64,000 bases of DNA from Eximiradius sp. (GTDB lineage: Bacteria > Bacteroidota > Ignavibacteria > Kapaibacteriales > UBA2268): the NCBI GenBank assembly GCA_937127445.1, contig CAKZLY010000002.1, forward strand, positions 61,142-125,141, in the 5' to 3' direction. Made by a program: the position numbers and the translations under genes. The stretch's first letter is position 1; every line of letters starts with the position of its first letter. Below are positions 7,442 through 15,013 of the stretch, piece after piece. Below the pieces are notes generated by a model. That model was not told the DNA's origin. It worked only from the letters and a program-made list of their open reading frames with translations, and made no database searches.

Positions 7442-9201
7442 TATTTAATCCCCCTTGGTAATTTTGGTTCATAAGTAGTATGAAGAAGATGATGAGCCTT
7501 TTCACTTCCAGGTTCACCTAAAAATTCTTCATACAATTTGATAATGAAAGGATTTTCGTGAGATTTTCTCAATTCTTTGCTTTCGTCAATTCGATAAAGA
7601 ACCATTTGACGTTTACGAACAGTTTCTGGGTCTAATGGATATACATATTCACCTGCATTTACAAGTGGTTGCCCACCACCAGCAACACAACCACCAGGGC
7701 AAGCCATAATTTCAACTAAATGATATTGTTTTTCACCTGACTTGATTTTTTCTAAAATCTTTTTAGCATTATTTAATCCGTTAGAAACCGCTACGTTCAA
7801 TGATAAATCACCAATTTGAATACTTGCTTCACGCAATCCCTCAATTGCACGGACATTAGTAAATTCAAGTTCTTGAATTTTTTCACCGGTGATTTTTTCG
7901 TAAGCCGTGCGAAGGGCAGCTTCCATTACACCACCAGTAGAACCAAAGATGTCTCCTGCACCAGTCGAATAACCTAATGGAGCATCAAAATCACTATCGG
8001 GGAGATTGACAAAGTCAATACCATAAGCTTTAATCATCCAGATAAGTTCACGAGTTGTCAGAACAGCATCTGTATATGGAACATTTTCTTTCATATAATG
8101 TTCTGGTCTTTTAGCCTCATATTTTTTTGCAACGCAAGGCATAATTGCAACAACGAAAATCTTTTCTGGGTCTATGCCCATTTTTTCTGCGTAGTAAGTT
8201 TTAAGAAGCGTTGATTCCATTTGCATAGGAGATTTACAAGAAGATGCATTTGGAATTAGCTCAGGATAAAAATGCTCTAAAAACTTTATCCATCCCGGCG
8301 AGCAGGAGGTAATTAAAGGTAAGTTTTCACCTTTTTTAATTCTCTCGATGAGCTCGTGAGATTCTTCCATTATAGTTAGATCAGCAGCGAAATCAGTATC
8401 AAATACAGCATCAAAACCAAGGCGACGTAAAGCAGTTACCATTTTACCTGTTACATAAGTTCCTGGTGGTAGATTCCAACCTTCACCAATAGCAGCACGA
8501 ATGGCGGGTGCAGTCTGAACGACAACGTGCAAATCTGGATTTTCTAATGCCTTCCATACTACTTCAGTTGCATCTTGCTCAATAAAAGCAGCTGTAGGAC
8601 AAACATTGATACACTGCCCGCATTTGATACAAACGGAATCATCCATAGGTGCTTCAAAAGCAGGAGTAACAACTGTTCGGAAACCACGATGCATTTGACT
8701 AAGATTGTGAACACCTTGAATTTCAGAACAAACACGAACACAACGGCGGCAAAGAATGCATTTTTCAGCATCGCGAATAACTGAAACACTTGAATTCTCG
8801 ATTGGATGACGCTTTCTTTCTCCCGCGTAAAGTCTATCTCTCACCCCAAGCTTATAAGCAAGGTTTTGAAGTTCGCAATTGCCATCCCTAACGCAAGTCA
8901 AACAAGCACGTGGGTGATTATCTAATAATAATTCAACCAAATCTCTACGAGTTTGACGAATTTGTGGTGAATTGGTACGAATAACCATTCCTTCCTGAAT
9001 AGCAGTAGCACAAGCTGGCAAATAATTGCGAGCACCTTCAACCTCAACAACACAAATACGGCAAGCACCTTCTGTAGAAAGGAATGGATGGTAACACAAT
9101 CGCGGAATATGAGCATTAATTTTATCCGCAGCTTCCATAATAGTTGTACCCTCTACTACAGAAACTGGAATATCATCTATAATTGCATTTACATATTTCA
9201 T
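7441..9201 (-). CDS. hndD: Catalytic subunit of NAD(P)-linked [FeFe]-hydrogenase
   Basis: A 586-residue group A hydrogenase. In order it has a plant-type [2Fe-2S] domain (C36, C47, C50, C64), a His-Cys [4Fe-4S] site (H96, C100, C103, C109) and two [4Fe-4S] clusters (C148/151/154/158 and C191/194/197/201). The H-cluster domain follows, with L1 TSCSPGW (298-304), L2 MPCVAKKYE and L3 MACPGGCVAGGGQP. L1 carries Ser where many enzymes have a second Cys; I believe this is common in multisubunit NAD(P)-linked enzymes. It makes or oxidises H2 and may bifurcate electrons with ferredoxin. No HydE, HydF or HydG maturase is in the window. Confidence 0.95.
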   Translation of the reverse strand: MKYVNAIIDDIPVSVVEGTTIMEAADKINAHIPRLCYHPFLSTEGACRICVVEVEGARNYLPACATAIQEGMVIRTNSPQIRQTRRDLVELLLDNHPRACLTCVRDGNCELQNLAYKLGVRDRLYAGERKRHPIENSSVSVIRDAEKCILCRRCVRVCSEIQGVHNLSQMHRGFRTVVTPAFEAPMDDSVCIKCGQCINVCPTAAFIEQDATEVVWKALENPDLHVVVQTAPAIRAAIGEGWNLPPGTYVTGKMVTALRRLGFDAVFDTDFAADLTIMEESHELIERIKKGENLPLITSCSPGWIKFLEHFYPELIPNASSCKSPMQMESTLLKTYYAEKMGIDPEKIFVVAIMPCVAKKYEAKRPEHYMKENVPYTDAVLTTRELIWMIKAYGIDFVNLPDSDFDAPLGYSTGAGDIFGSTGGVMEAALRTAYEKITGEKIQELEFTNVRAIEGLREASIQIGDLSLNVAVSNGLNNAKKILEKIKSGEKQYHLVEIMACPGGCVAGGGQPLVNAGEYVYPLDPETVRKRQMVLYRIDESKELRKSHENPFIIKLYEEFLGEPGSEKAHHLLHTTYEPKLPRGIK

Positions 9202-9213
9202 TTATTTTCCTCC

Positions 9214-11397
9214 TTAAATTTTCTCTATTGCATCAAACTTACAAGCATTGTAGCATTCACCGCACTTAATACAATGCTCTTGCATAATTTCGTGTGGTTT
9301 TTTAGCAAATCCACGAATACAAGAAACAGGGCAACGCCTTGCACAAAGAGTACATCCAGTACATTTTTCAGGAATAATTTTGTATGTAATAAGTTTAGAA
9401 CATCTTTGAGTAGGGCAGCGTTTTTCTTTGATATGAATTTCGAATTCTTCTCTAAAATGCTCTAACGCTGAAAGAACTGGATTTGGAGCAGACATACCTA
9501 ACCCACAGAGAGAAGATTTTTGAATCACTCGCCCAAGTCTTTCCAATTTATCTAAATCTTCCATTTCACCGTGCCCGGACGTAATTTTTTCAAGGATTTC
9601 GAGCATTCTGAAAGTACCTTCACGGCAAGGTAAGCATTTTCCACAGGACTCATCTTTTGTAAATTCAAGGAAGAATTTTGCGGTAGAAACAATACAGTCT
9701 GAATCATCAAGGACAATCATACCACCGGAACCCATCATTGAGCCAATACTTTTAAGAGTTTCATAATCAACAGGTGTGTCAATTTTACTCATTGGAATAC
9801 AGCCACCAGATGGACCACCTGTTTGCACAGCTTTCAATTGACGACCATTTGGAATTCCGCCTCCAATGTCGAAAATAATTTCACGAAGCGTAGTTCCCAT
9901 AGGAACTTCAATAAGGCCAGTATTTTTAACTTTGCCAGCAAGAGCAAAAACTTTTGTTCCTTTACTTCCTTCTGTACCAATACGGGAGAACCAATCAGCA
10001 CCATACAACATAATAGCAGGAACATTAGCCCAGGTTTCTACATTATTGATGCAAGTAGGATGTCCCCATAAACCTTTGACTGACGGATAAGGCGGTCTAA
10101 TTACGGGTTGCCCGCGTTTCCCTTCAATCGATTGCAATAGAGCAGTTTCTTCACCACAGACAAAAGCACCAGCACCTAATCTAATTTCAATATCAAAATC
10201 GAATCCAGAACCAAGAATATTTTTGCCAAGCAAATTCATTTTGTGGCATTTCCAGATAGCATTTTCTATACGTTGAATAGCAAGAGGATATTCAGCACGA
10301 ATATATACATAGCCTTTTGTTGCACCAATAGCATAAGCGCCAATAATCATACCTTCAATAATAGAGAATGGATCGCCTTCGAGAGCACTTCTGTCCATAA
10401 ATGCACCTGGATCGCCTTCGTCGGCATTGCAAACTACATATTTAATAGGGTCGGGATTCATTGTACGTGTATTACGCCATTTTATACCAGTTGGGAAGCC
10501 TCCTCCCCCACGACCTCTTAACCCAGACTTAATAATCTCATTGATTACAAATTCGGGGTCACTTTTATAAAGAACTCTTGCAAGCGCTTCAAAGCCTTGG
10601 GCGTGAATATAGTCAGTTAAGCTTTCGGGGTCAATAATCCCACAATTTCTTAAAGTAATTCTTGTTTGCTTATTAAAGAAAGAGACATCACCATAAAATT
10701 TGAAATAAACTTCTGTCAAATTATCTGTATGAACCATAAAATCACGGGCACGACCTTTTTCAACTACATGAATATCAATGATTTTGGATAATTCATCTTC
10801 GTTATGAAATTTATATATAACGTTTTCAGGAAATACCATCATAACGCCGTGATTAATTTCGCTTGGTTCTTCTGTACACAAGCCAATGCACCCCCCTTGT
10901 AGCACTTTTACTTCTGTTGGCGAAAGATTTTTTTCTTTGATAAGTCTGTTAAACACATCGATCCAAGACTTGTCATCAGTATTGCATCGACTCGATGAAC
11001 AAATGGTAACAACGTGTTTGTAAAGTGTGTCTGTAGTTTTATCGAGCATAAATTTAGCAACAGGTTGCTGCCCAAGAACGTGTGTTTGGAAGATTTCTAG
11101 TACCTCTTCAACTTTCACCTGTGAATACTTTACAGGGAACTGTTTGGGAATAAACACACCAACGATTGGTTCTTGCGAACAGCGACCAGTACAACCAGTC
11201 TGCTTGACAACAATATCATCTCGACCAGAAGCTTTAATAAGCTTGATGAATTCGTCCCGAATAGCATCAGAGCCAGCAGCTTTTTCGCAAGTTGCTGAAC
11301 CAACCTGAATAATGATTTTTCCAGTGTTATCAGCGTCGGTTGAAGCAAATTCGAGAGCTTTCTTTAGATTTTCGTAATTCTGAAGAACATTTGCCAT
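9214..11397 (-). CDS. hndC: NuoF-like flavoprotein subunit of NAD(P)-linked [FeFe]-hydrogenase, with two N-terminal thioredoxin-like domains
   Basis: A 727-residue diaphorase subunit. Residues 1-105 form a thioredoxin-like domain with C37, C69 and C73. Residues 120-210 form a second such domain with a full [2Fe-2S] set, C133, C138, C170 and C174. The NuoF core carries GRGGGGFPTG (295-304) for NADH and NADEGDPGAF (324-333) for FMN, plus a [4Fe-4S] at C585, C588, C591 and C631. The C-terminus is a bacterial ferredoxin with C679/682/685/689 and C709/712/715/719. HydB/HndC proteins are usually about 600 residues, so the extra thioredoxin-like domain explains the length. The start has AAGGTAGT directly before it. 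hndD follows after 12 nt. Confidence 0.92.
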   Translation of the reverse strand: MANVLQNYENLKKALEFASTDADNTGKIIIQVGSATCEKAAGSDAIRDEFIKLIKASGRDDIVVKQTGCTGRCSQEPIVGVFIPKQFPVKYSQVKVEEVLEIFQTHVLGQQPVAKFMLDKTTDTLYKHVVTICSSSRCNTDDKSWIDVFNRLIKEKNLSPTEVKVLQGGCIGLCTEEPSEINHGVMMVFPENVIYKFHNEDELSKIIDIHVVEKGRARDFMVHTDNLTEVYFKFYGDVSFFNKQTRITLRNCGIIDPESLTDYIHAQGFEALARVLYKSDPEFVINEIIKSGLRGRGGGGFPTGIKWRNTRTMNPDPIKYVVCNADEGDPGAFMDRSALEGDPFSIIEGMIIGAYAIGATKGYVYIRAEYPLAIQRIENAIWKCHKMNLLGKNILGSGFDFDIEIRLGAGAFVCGEETALLQSIEGKRGQPVIRPPYPSVKGLWGHPTCINNVETWANVPAIMLYGADWFSRIGTEGSKGTKVFALAGKVKNTGLIEVPMGTTLREIIFDIGGGIPNGRQLKAVQTGGPSGGCIPMSKIDTPVDYETLKSIGSMMGSGGMIVLDDSDCIVSTAKFFLEFTKDESCGKCLPCREGTFRMLEILEKITSGHGEMEDLDKLERLGRVIQKSSLCGLGMSAPNPVLSALEHFREEFEIHIKEKRCPTQRCSKLITYKIIPEKCTGCTLCARRCPVSCIRGFAKKPHEIMQEHCIKCGECYNACKFDAIEKI

Positions 11398-11743
11398 ATA
11401 CTACCTTAATAAATTTATATTAAGTAACCTTCTAATCAATACAAAATAAAGAGATATTTAAGAATAAAACAAAGAAAAAATAAATTTAGACAAACCTAAA
11501 CCTATAATTTATAAGTATTTATCATATTTATGAACTTTAAGTTAAAATAAAATGAATAATATATATATTAAAATGAAAAATATATGACAATAAAATTAAT
11601 TGATATTTTTTTATCGTTACCAATTTATCCGTAAATTAGTTAATAATAATGCTGTACTTTTACATAAATACATTATTTATTAATGAATTAAATGATTTAA
11701 CATCCAGAACTTCTCGGTAAATACTTATCAAAACAAATAAAAA
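11398..11743. other. Intergenic region upstream of the hnd operon
   Basis: About 350 bases, very AT-rich, between the hydrogenase operon start and the sigma-factor terminator. It should hold the hnd promoter on the minus strand. One TAnnTTTG match (TAGGTTTG, minus strand, 11491-11498) is present, but no TTTG sits at the right distance, so I do not call a promoter. I see no convincing small gene or RNA. Confidence 0.5.
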
Positions 11744-11774
11744 TCCCCAATATAGACAAATTCAATATTGGGGA
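11744..11774 (-). terminator. Terminator of the sigma-factor gene
   Basis: Perfect 10-bp arms TCCCCAATAT (11744-11753) and ATATTGGGGA (11765-11774) with an 11-nt loop. The minus strand continues into a T-rich run. It lies 26 nt beyond the sigma-factor stop. Confidence 0.85.
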
Positions 11775-11799
11775 AATGTACTATATATTATTGAATATT

Positions 11800-12453
11800 T
11801 TATGAATTATTTACAGATTTATACAAATCTTTAAGTTTTTTTCTTAAATGCAAAACAGCATATCTTTTACGCGCAAGCAATGTGTTGATATTTACACCTG
11901 TTTCTTCGGACATTTCTCTGAAAGATATTCCTTCGAATTCATTTTTCACAAAAACATCTTTTTGCTCGTCGGGAAGTTCGTTCAAACCTTCAAGAACTGC
12001 TTCCCAAATAGTTTTCCTAATCAAATCGCTTTCCGGGCTTGTAGATAAATCACCTAAAAAGTTTTCAAATGAATCCACACCTTCGTCGGCTTGACCTTGT
12101 GTTTGCATATCTGTAAAGGTTTCGGCTCTTTTTTTTCTGTAAGAATCAATAATACGATTACGAACAGCAGTAAACACCCACGAAGCAATATTTTCAATTG
12201 GCTTCTGAACGTTTGCTGAAGCTGCCAAAACGTTAGTAAAAACGTCCTGCAAAATATCTTCCGCTTCTTCTTGGCTACGAACTCTTTGGCGAATGAAGCC
12301 TAAGAACTTTTTTCTATCAGTTTTAAAAAGTTGTTCGATTTGTTCCGTTAAATTTGAACTTGTGTTTGCAACTTCATTACCATTTTTTACATCCTCCGAA
12401 TGGCTCCCATTCGCTGTTATTTGTAACGTATCTATTTTCTTTTTTCTTCCCAC
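11800..12453 (-). CDS. RNA polymerase sigma-70 family factor, ECF-like
   Basis: Contains sigma region 2 (AEDILQDVFTNVL, then WVFTAVRNRIIDSYR) and region 4 (LPDEQKDVFVKNEFEG, then FREMSEETGVNINTLLAR), joined by a short acidic linker. Region 3 is absent, as in ECF factors. No anti-sigma gene is adjacent, so the input signal is unknown. The frame opens at a TTG at 12468, but that site has no ribosome site. GTG at 12453 has GAAGG 8 nt upstream and is chosen here (217 residues). A much stronger Shine-Dalgarno sequence further upstream has no start codon next to it and is listed separately. The gene ends at a good terminator and is apparently monocistronic. Confidence 0.83.
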   Translation of the reverse strand: MGRKKKIDTLQITANGSHSEDVKNGNEVANTSSNLTEQIEQLFKTDRKKFLGFIRQRVRSQEEAEDILQDVFTNVLAASANVQKPIENIASWVFTAVRNRIIDSYRKKRAETFTDMQTQGQADEGVDSFENFLGDLSTSPESDLIRKTIWEAVLEGLNELPDEQKDVFVKNEFEGISFREMSEETGVNINTLLARKRYAVLHLRKKLKDLYKSVNNS

Positions 12454-12505
12454 AACTATTACCTTCAAAGTTACAATAATGAAAGAATAAAATTATTTAG
12501 AATTG

Positions 12506-12516
12506 CACCTCCTTTT
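12506..12516 (-). promoter_or_regulatory. Near-perfect Shine-Dalgarno sequence without a nearby start codon
   Basis: The minus strand reads AAAAGGAGGTG, close to the full anti-SD complement. No ATG, GTG or TTG follows within 5-13 nt. The sigma-factor frame is closed by TAA at 12493-12495, so this site cannot directly serve the annotated starts 38-53 nt downstream. Confidence 0.45.
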
Positions 12517-12587
12517 ATTTCAATATACTAATATAAAACAAATAAGTTACATTTTTTTTATCGTAAATTTTTGAACAAACTTTAATA

Positions 12588-14237
12588 TCATTTTAACATT
12601 GGGATTACAATATTATGTTTTTTTGCATTATCAATAGCACGCTCGTAACCGGCGTCAGAATGACGTAGAATACCCATTAATGGGTCGTAAGTAAGCACGC
12701 GGGATAGCCTCCCATCTGCTTCTTTGGTACCATCTGCAACCACAACCATTCCAGCGTGAAGCGAAAGTCCCATACCAACACCACCACCGTGATGTAAGGA
12801 GACCCAAGAAGCACCACCAATTGCATTTAAAGCAAAGTTTAGATAGACCCAATCAGCAATAGCATCTGAGCCATCTTTCATACTTTCTGTTTCACGATAA
12901 GGAGAAGCAACAGAACCGCAATCTAAATGGTCGCGACCAATTACTATTGGTGCGCTTACATCACCATTTTTAACCAGTTCGTTGAAAAGCAATCCAGCTT
13001 TCATTCTGTCACCATAGCCAAGCCAGCATATTCTTGCAGGCAAAGCCTGATAGCGAACCCGTTGTTGAGCATTTTTGATCCATCTATGCAAGGCAGTATC
13101 ATTTGGGAATAAATCCATTATCGCTTCATCTGTTTTCTTAATATCGTTTGGATCTCCAGAAAGAGCAACCCAACGAAAAGGACCCTTGCCATCACAAAAG
13201 AGTGGACGAATATAAGCAGGAACAAATCCTGGAAAATCAAATGCATTTTGAACATTCCCATAATCTTTTGCAATACCGCGAATATTATTGCCATAATCAA
13301 AAACTATTGAACCGTGTTTTTGGAATTCAAGCATTGTCTGAACGTGAATTGCAATTGATTTATAGGCTTCTTCTAAATACTTTTGCGGATTTGATTTTCT
13401 TAATTCATCAGCCTGCTGCTTCGAATATCCAGCAGGATAGTAACCGTTGAGCGGGTCGTGAGCAGCTGTCTGGTCTGTTACAACATCAGGAATAATTCCG
13501 CGACGTAATATTTCGGGAAGAATTTCAGCAGTGTTACCAATTAATCCGATTGAAATTGCTTTTTTTTCTTTTTTATATTGCTCAACAAGTTCAAGAGCTT
13601 TGTCCAGGTTTTCTACTTTTATGTCACAATAACCATCGTGAATTCTTTTATCGACGCGAGATTCATCAATTTCAACTGTTATTGAAACTGCGCCAGCAAA
13701 AGTAGCAGCAAGAGGTTGAGCTCCTCCCATTCCTCCCATTCCACCGGTAAGCAAGAAACGACCGGCTAAATCACCACCAAAGTGCTGACGGGCACATTCT
13801 GCAAATGTTTCGTAAGTACCCTGCAAAATACCTTGGGTTCCAATGTATATCCAGCTTCCAGCAGTCATTTGTCCGTACATTATCAAACCAAGCTCATCAA
13901 GCCTACGAAATTCGTCCCAATTAGCCCATTTGGGAACAAGATTAGAATTCGCAATAATTACTTTTGGTGCAGATGCGTAAGTTTTAGCAATACCAACTGG
14001 TTTCCCTGATTGAACAAGCAAAGTTTCATCTTCATTCAAGTTTTTTAAGCAATCGACTATTGCATCGAAGCACTCCCAGTTGCGAGCAGCCTTGCCGTAA
14101 CCACCGTAAACAATTAATTCAGATGGTTTTTCAGCATTTTCCGGGTCTAAATTATGATGTATCATTCTATATGCGGCTTCAATTTGCCAGTTTTTACAAG
14201 TTAGTTGAGTTCCTTTGGGGACTTTTACTGTTCTCAT
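12588..14237 (-). CDS. hutU: Urocanate hydratase
   Basis: Second step of histidine degradation: urocanate plus water to 4-imidazolone-5-propionate, using tightly bound NAD+ as an electrophile. The 549 residues match the family length. Visible motifs are [15 protein letters not shown] near the N-terminus, the NAD-binding glycine-rich [16 protein letters not shown], and the active-site region [16 protein letters not shown] followed by [11 protein letters not shown]. Histidine ammonia-lyase and imidazolonepropionase are not adjacent. The DUF971 gene lies 9 nt upstream in the same direction, so the two are probably co-transcribed. Confidence 0.96.
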   Translation of the reverse strand: MRTVKVPKGTQLTCKNWQIEAAYRMIHHNLDPENAEKPSELIVYGGYGKAARNWECFDAIVDCLKNLNEDETLLVQSGKPVGIAKTYASAPKVIIANSNLVPKWANWDEFRRLDELGLIMYGQMTAGSWIYIGTQGILQGTYETFAECARQHFGGDLAGRFLLTGGMGGMGGAQPLAATFAGAVSITVEIDESRVDKRIHDGYCDIKVENLDKALELVEQYKKEKKAISIGLIGNTAEILPEILRRGIIPDVVTDQTAAHDPLNGYYPAGYSKQQADELRKSNPQKYLEEAYKSIAIHVQTMLEFQKHGSIVFDYGNNIRGIAKDYGNVQNAFDFPGFVPAYIRPLFCDGKGPFRWVALSGDPNDIKKTDEAIMDLFPNDTALHRWIKNAQQRVRYQALPARICWLGYGDRMKAGLLFNELVKNGDVSAPIVIGRDHLDCGSVASPYRETESMKDGSDAIADWVYLNFALNAIGGASWVSLHHGGGVGMGLSLHAGMVVVADGTKEADGRLSRVLTYDPLMGILRHSDAGYERAIDNAKKHNIVIPMLK

Positions 14238-14246
14238 AACACTCCT

Positions 14247-14609
14247 TTAATTATTTTTCGATTGATTATTAATTTTTATTATTTTATCAACTTCTTCATC
14301 AGTAAGTTTATAATTTTCAAATAAATTACGTAAAAAATCGAATGGATAAATTCCGGTGTCATGCCCATCTTCCCATATTGGATTAATCGCATAGTTGCCA
14401 ACAACATTTATCTTTTTTATAATGAATTTTCCTGGTTTGAAAGTATTCAAATTAATAAATCCAGTTTGGCTTTTATTTTTCTGGCAATCTGCACAAGGAC
14501 AATTATTACGTAAAATTTCGAGTTTGGTAACTGACCTAAAACCGTCACTCCAATGAGTTTCAATGAGGTTCTTATAAGGAAATGCTATTTTTTTTAAAAA
14601 AATTGCCAT
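14247..14609 (-). CDS. DUF971 (gamma-butyrobetaine hydroxylase-like N-terminal) domain protein
   Basis: A 120-residue single-domain protein. It shows the DUF971 pattern HWSDGFRS, LRNNCPCADC with clustered cysteines, and GNYAINPIWEDGHDTGIYPFD. In eukaryotic gamma-butyrobetaine hydroxylases this domain binds zinc through such cysteines. Stand-alone bacterial copies are often found near iron-sulfur assembly genes, and their role is unsettled. Here it sits directly before urocanate hydratase, with a 9-nt gap. No ribosome site is evident before the start. Confidence in the family is high and in the function low. Confidence 0.85.
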   Translation of the reverse strand: MAIFLKKIAFPYKNLIETHWSDGFRSVTKLEILRNNCPCADCQKNKSQTGFINLNTFKPGKFIIKKINVVGNYAINPIWEDGHDTGIYPFDFLRNLFENYKLTDEEVDKIIKINNQSKNN

Positions 14610-14934
14610 TTCAAAACAATTTACGCTTGAACAATTTTCAAAATTAATAAAAAAATTTGAATAGAAAAGTGCAAGAATAGTATTTATAATAATTTTAAAT
14701 CAGTTCAACATTCATTCAAAAAAAAATTGAATTTGAGTATAATAAAAAAGTGAATATCTCAAAATAGAGAAAATTGTATAATTTTAATGATTGTTCAGGA
14801 TAATAAATTATCTTGTTTACATTATATATTTTAAGAACGTGCTTTTGCAAAATCCGAGAAAAGAGAGAAGACATTGCTTTTCAGACAGCACTTTAATAAT
14901 GGTGATTATATGTAAATGGAATTTTTAAAATAAA
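14610..14934. other. Intergenic region between ppdK and the DUF971 gene
   Basis: About 325 AT-rich bases between the ppdK terminator and the DUF971 start on the minus strand. It must contain the promoter for the DUF971-hutU pair. A TAnnTTTG match lies close to the DUF971 start, but its upstream TTTG element is not convincing. I see no small gene or structured RNA. Confidence 0.5.
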
Positions 14935-14968
14935 AACCTTCGAAAGGTTGCGCAACCTTTCGAAGGTT
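14935..14968 (-). terminator. ppdK terminator, a 34-bp perfect palindrome
   Basis: Arms 14935-14951 and 14952-14968 are exact reverse complements with no spacer. The core CCTTCGAAAGG is itself nearly palindromic. The minus strand continues with TTTTATTTTAAAAA. It lies 45 nt past the ppdK stop. Confidence 0.82.
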
Positions 14969-15013
14969 ATGAAACAGCAAGTTAAACTTTATTCACAATA
15001 ATATTGCAAATTC

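Noticed and set aside
11600..11700. Short open frame starting near 11629
   Set aside because: Only about 23 codons, no ribosome site, no neighbour support.
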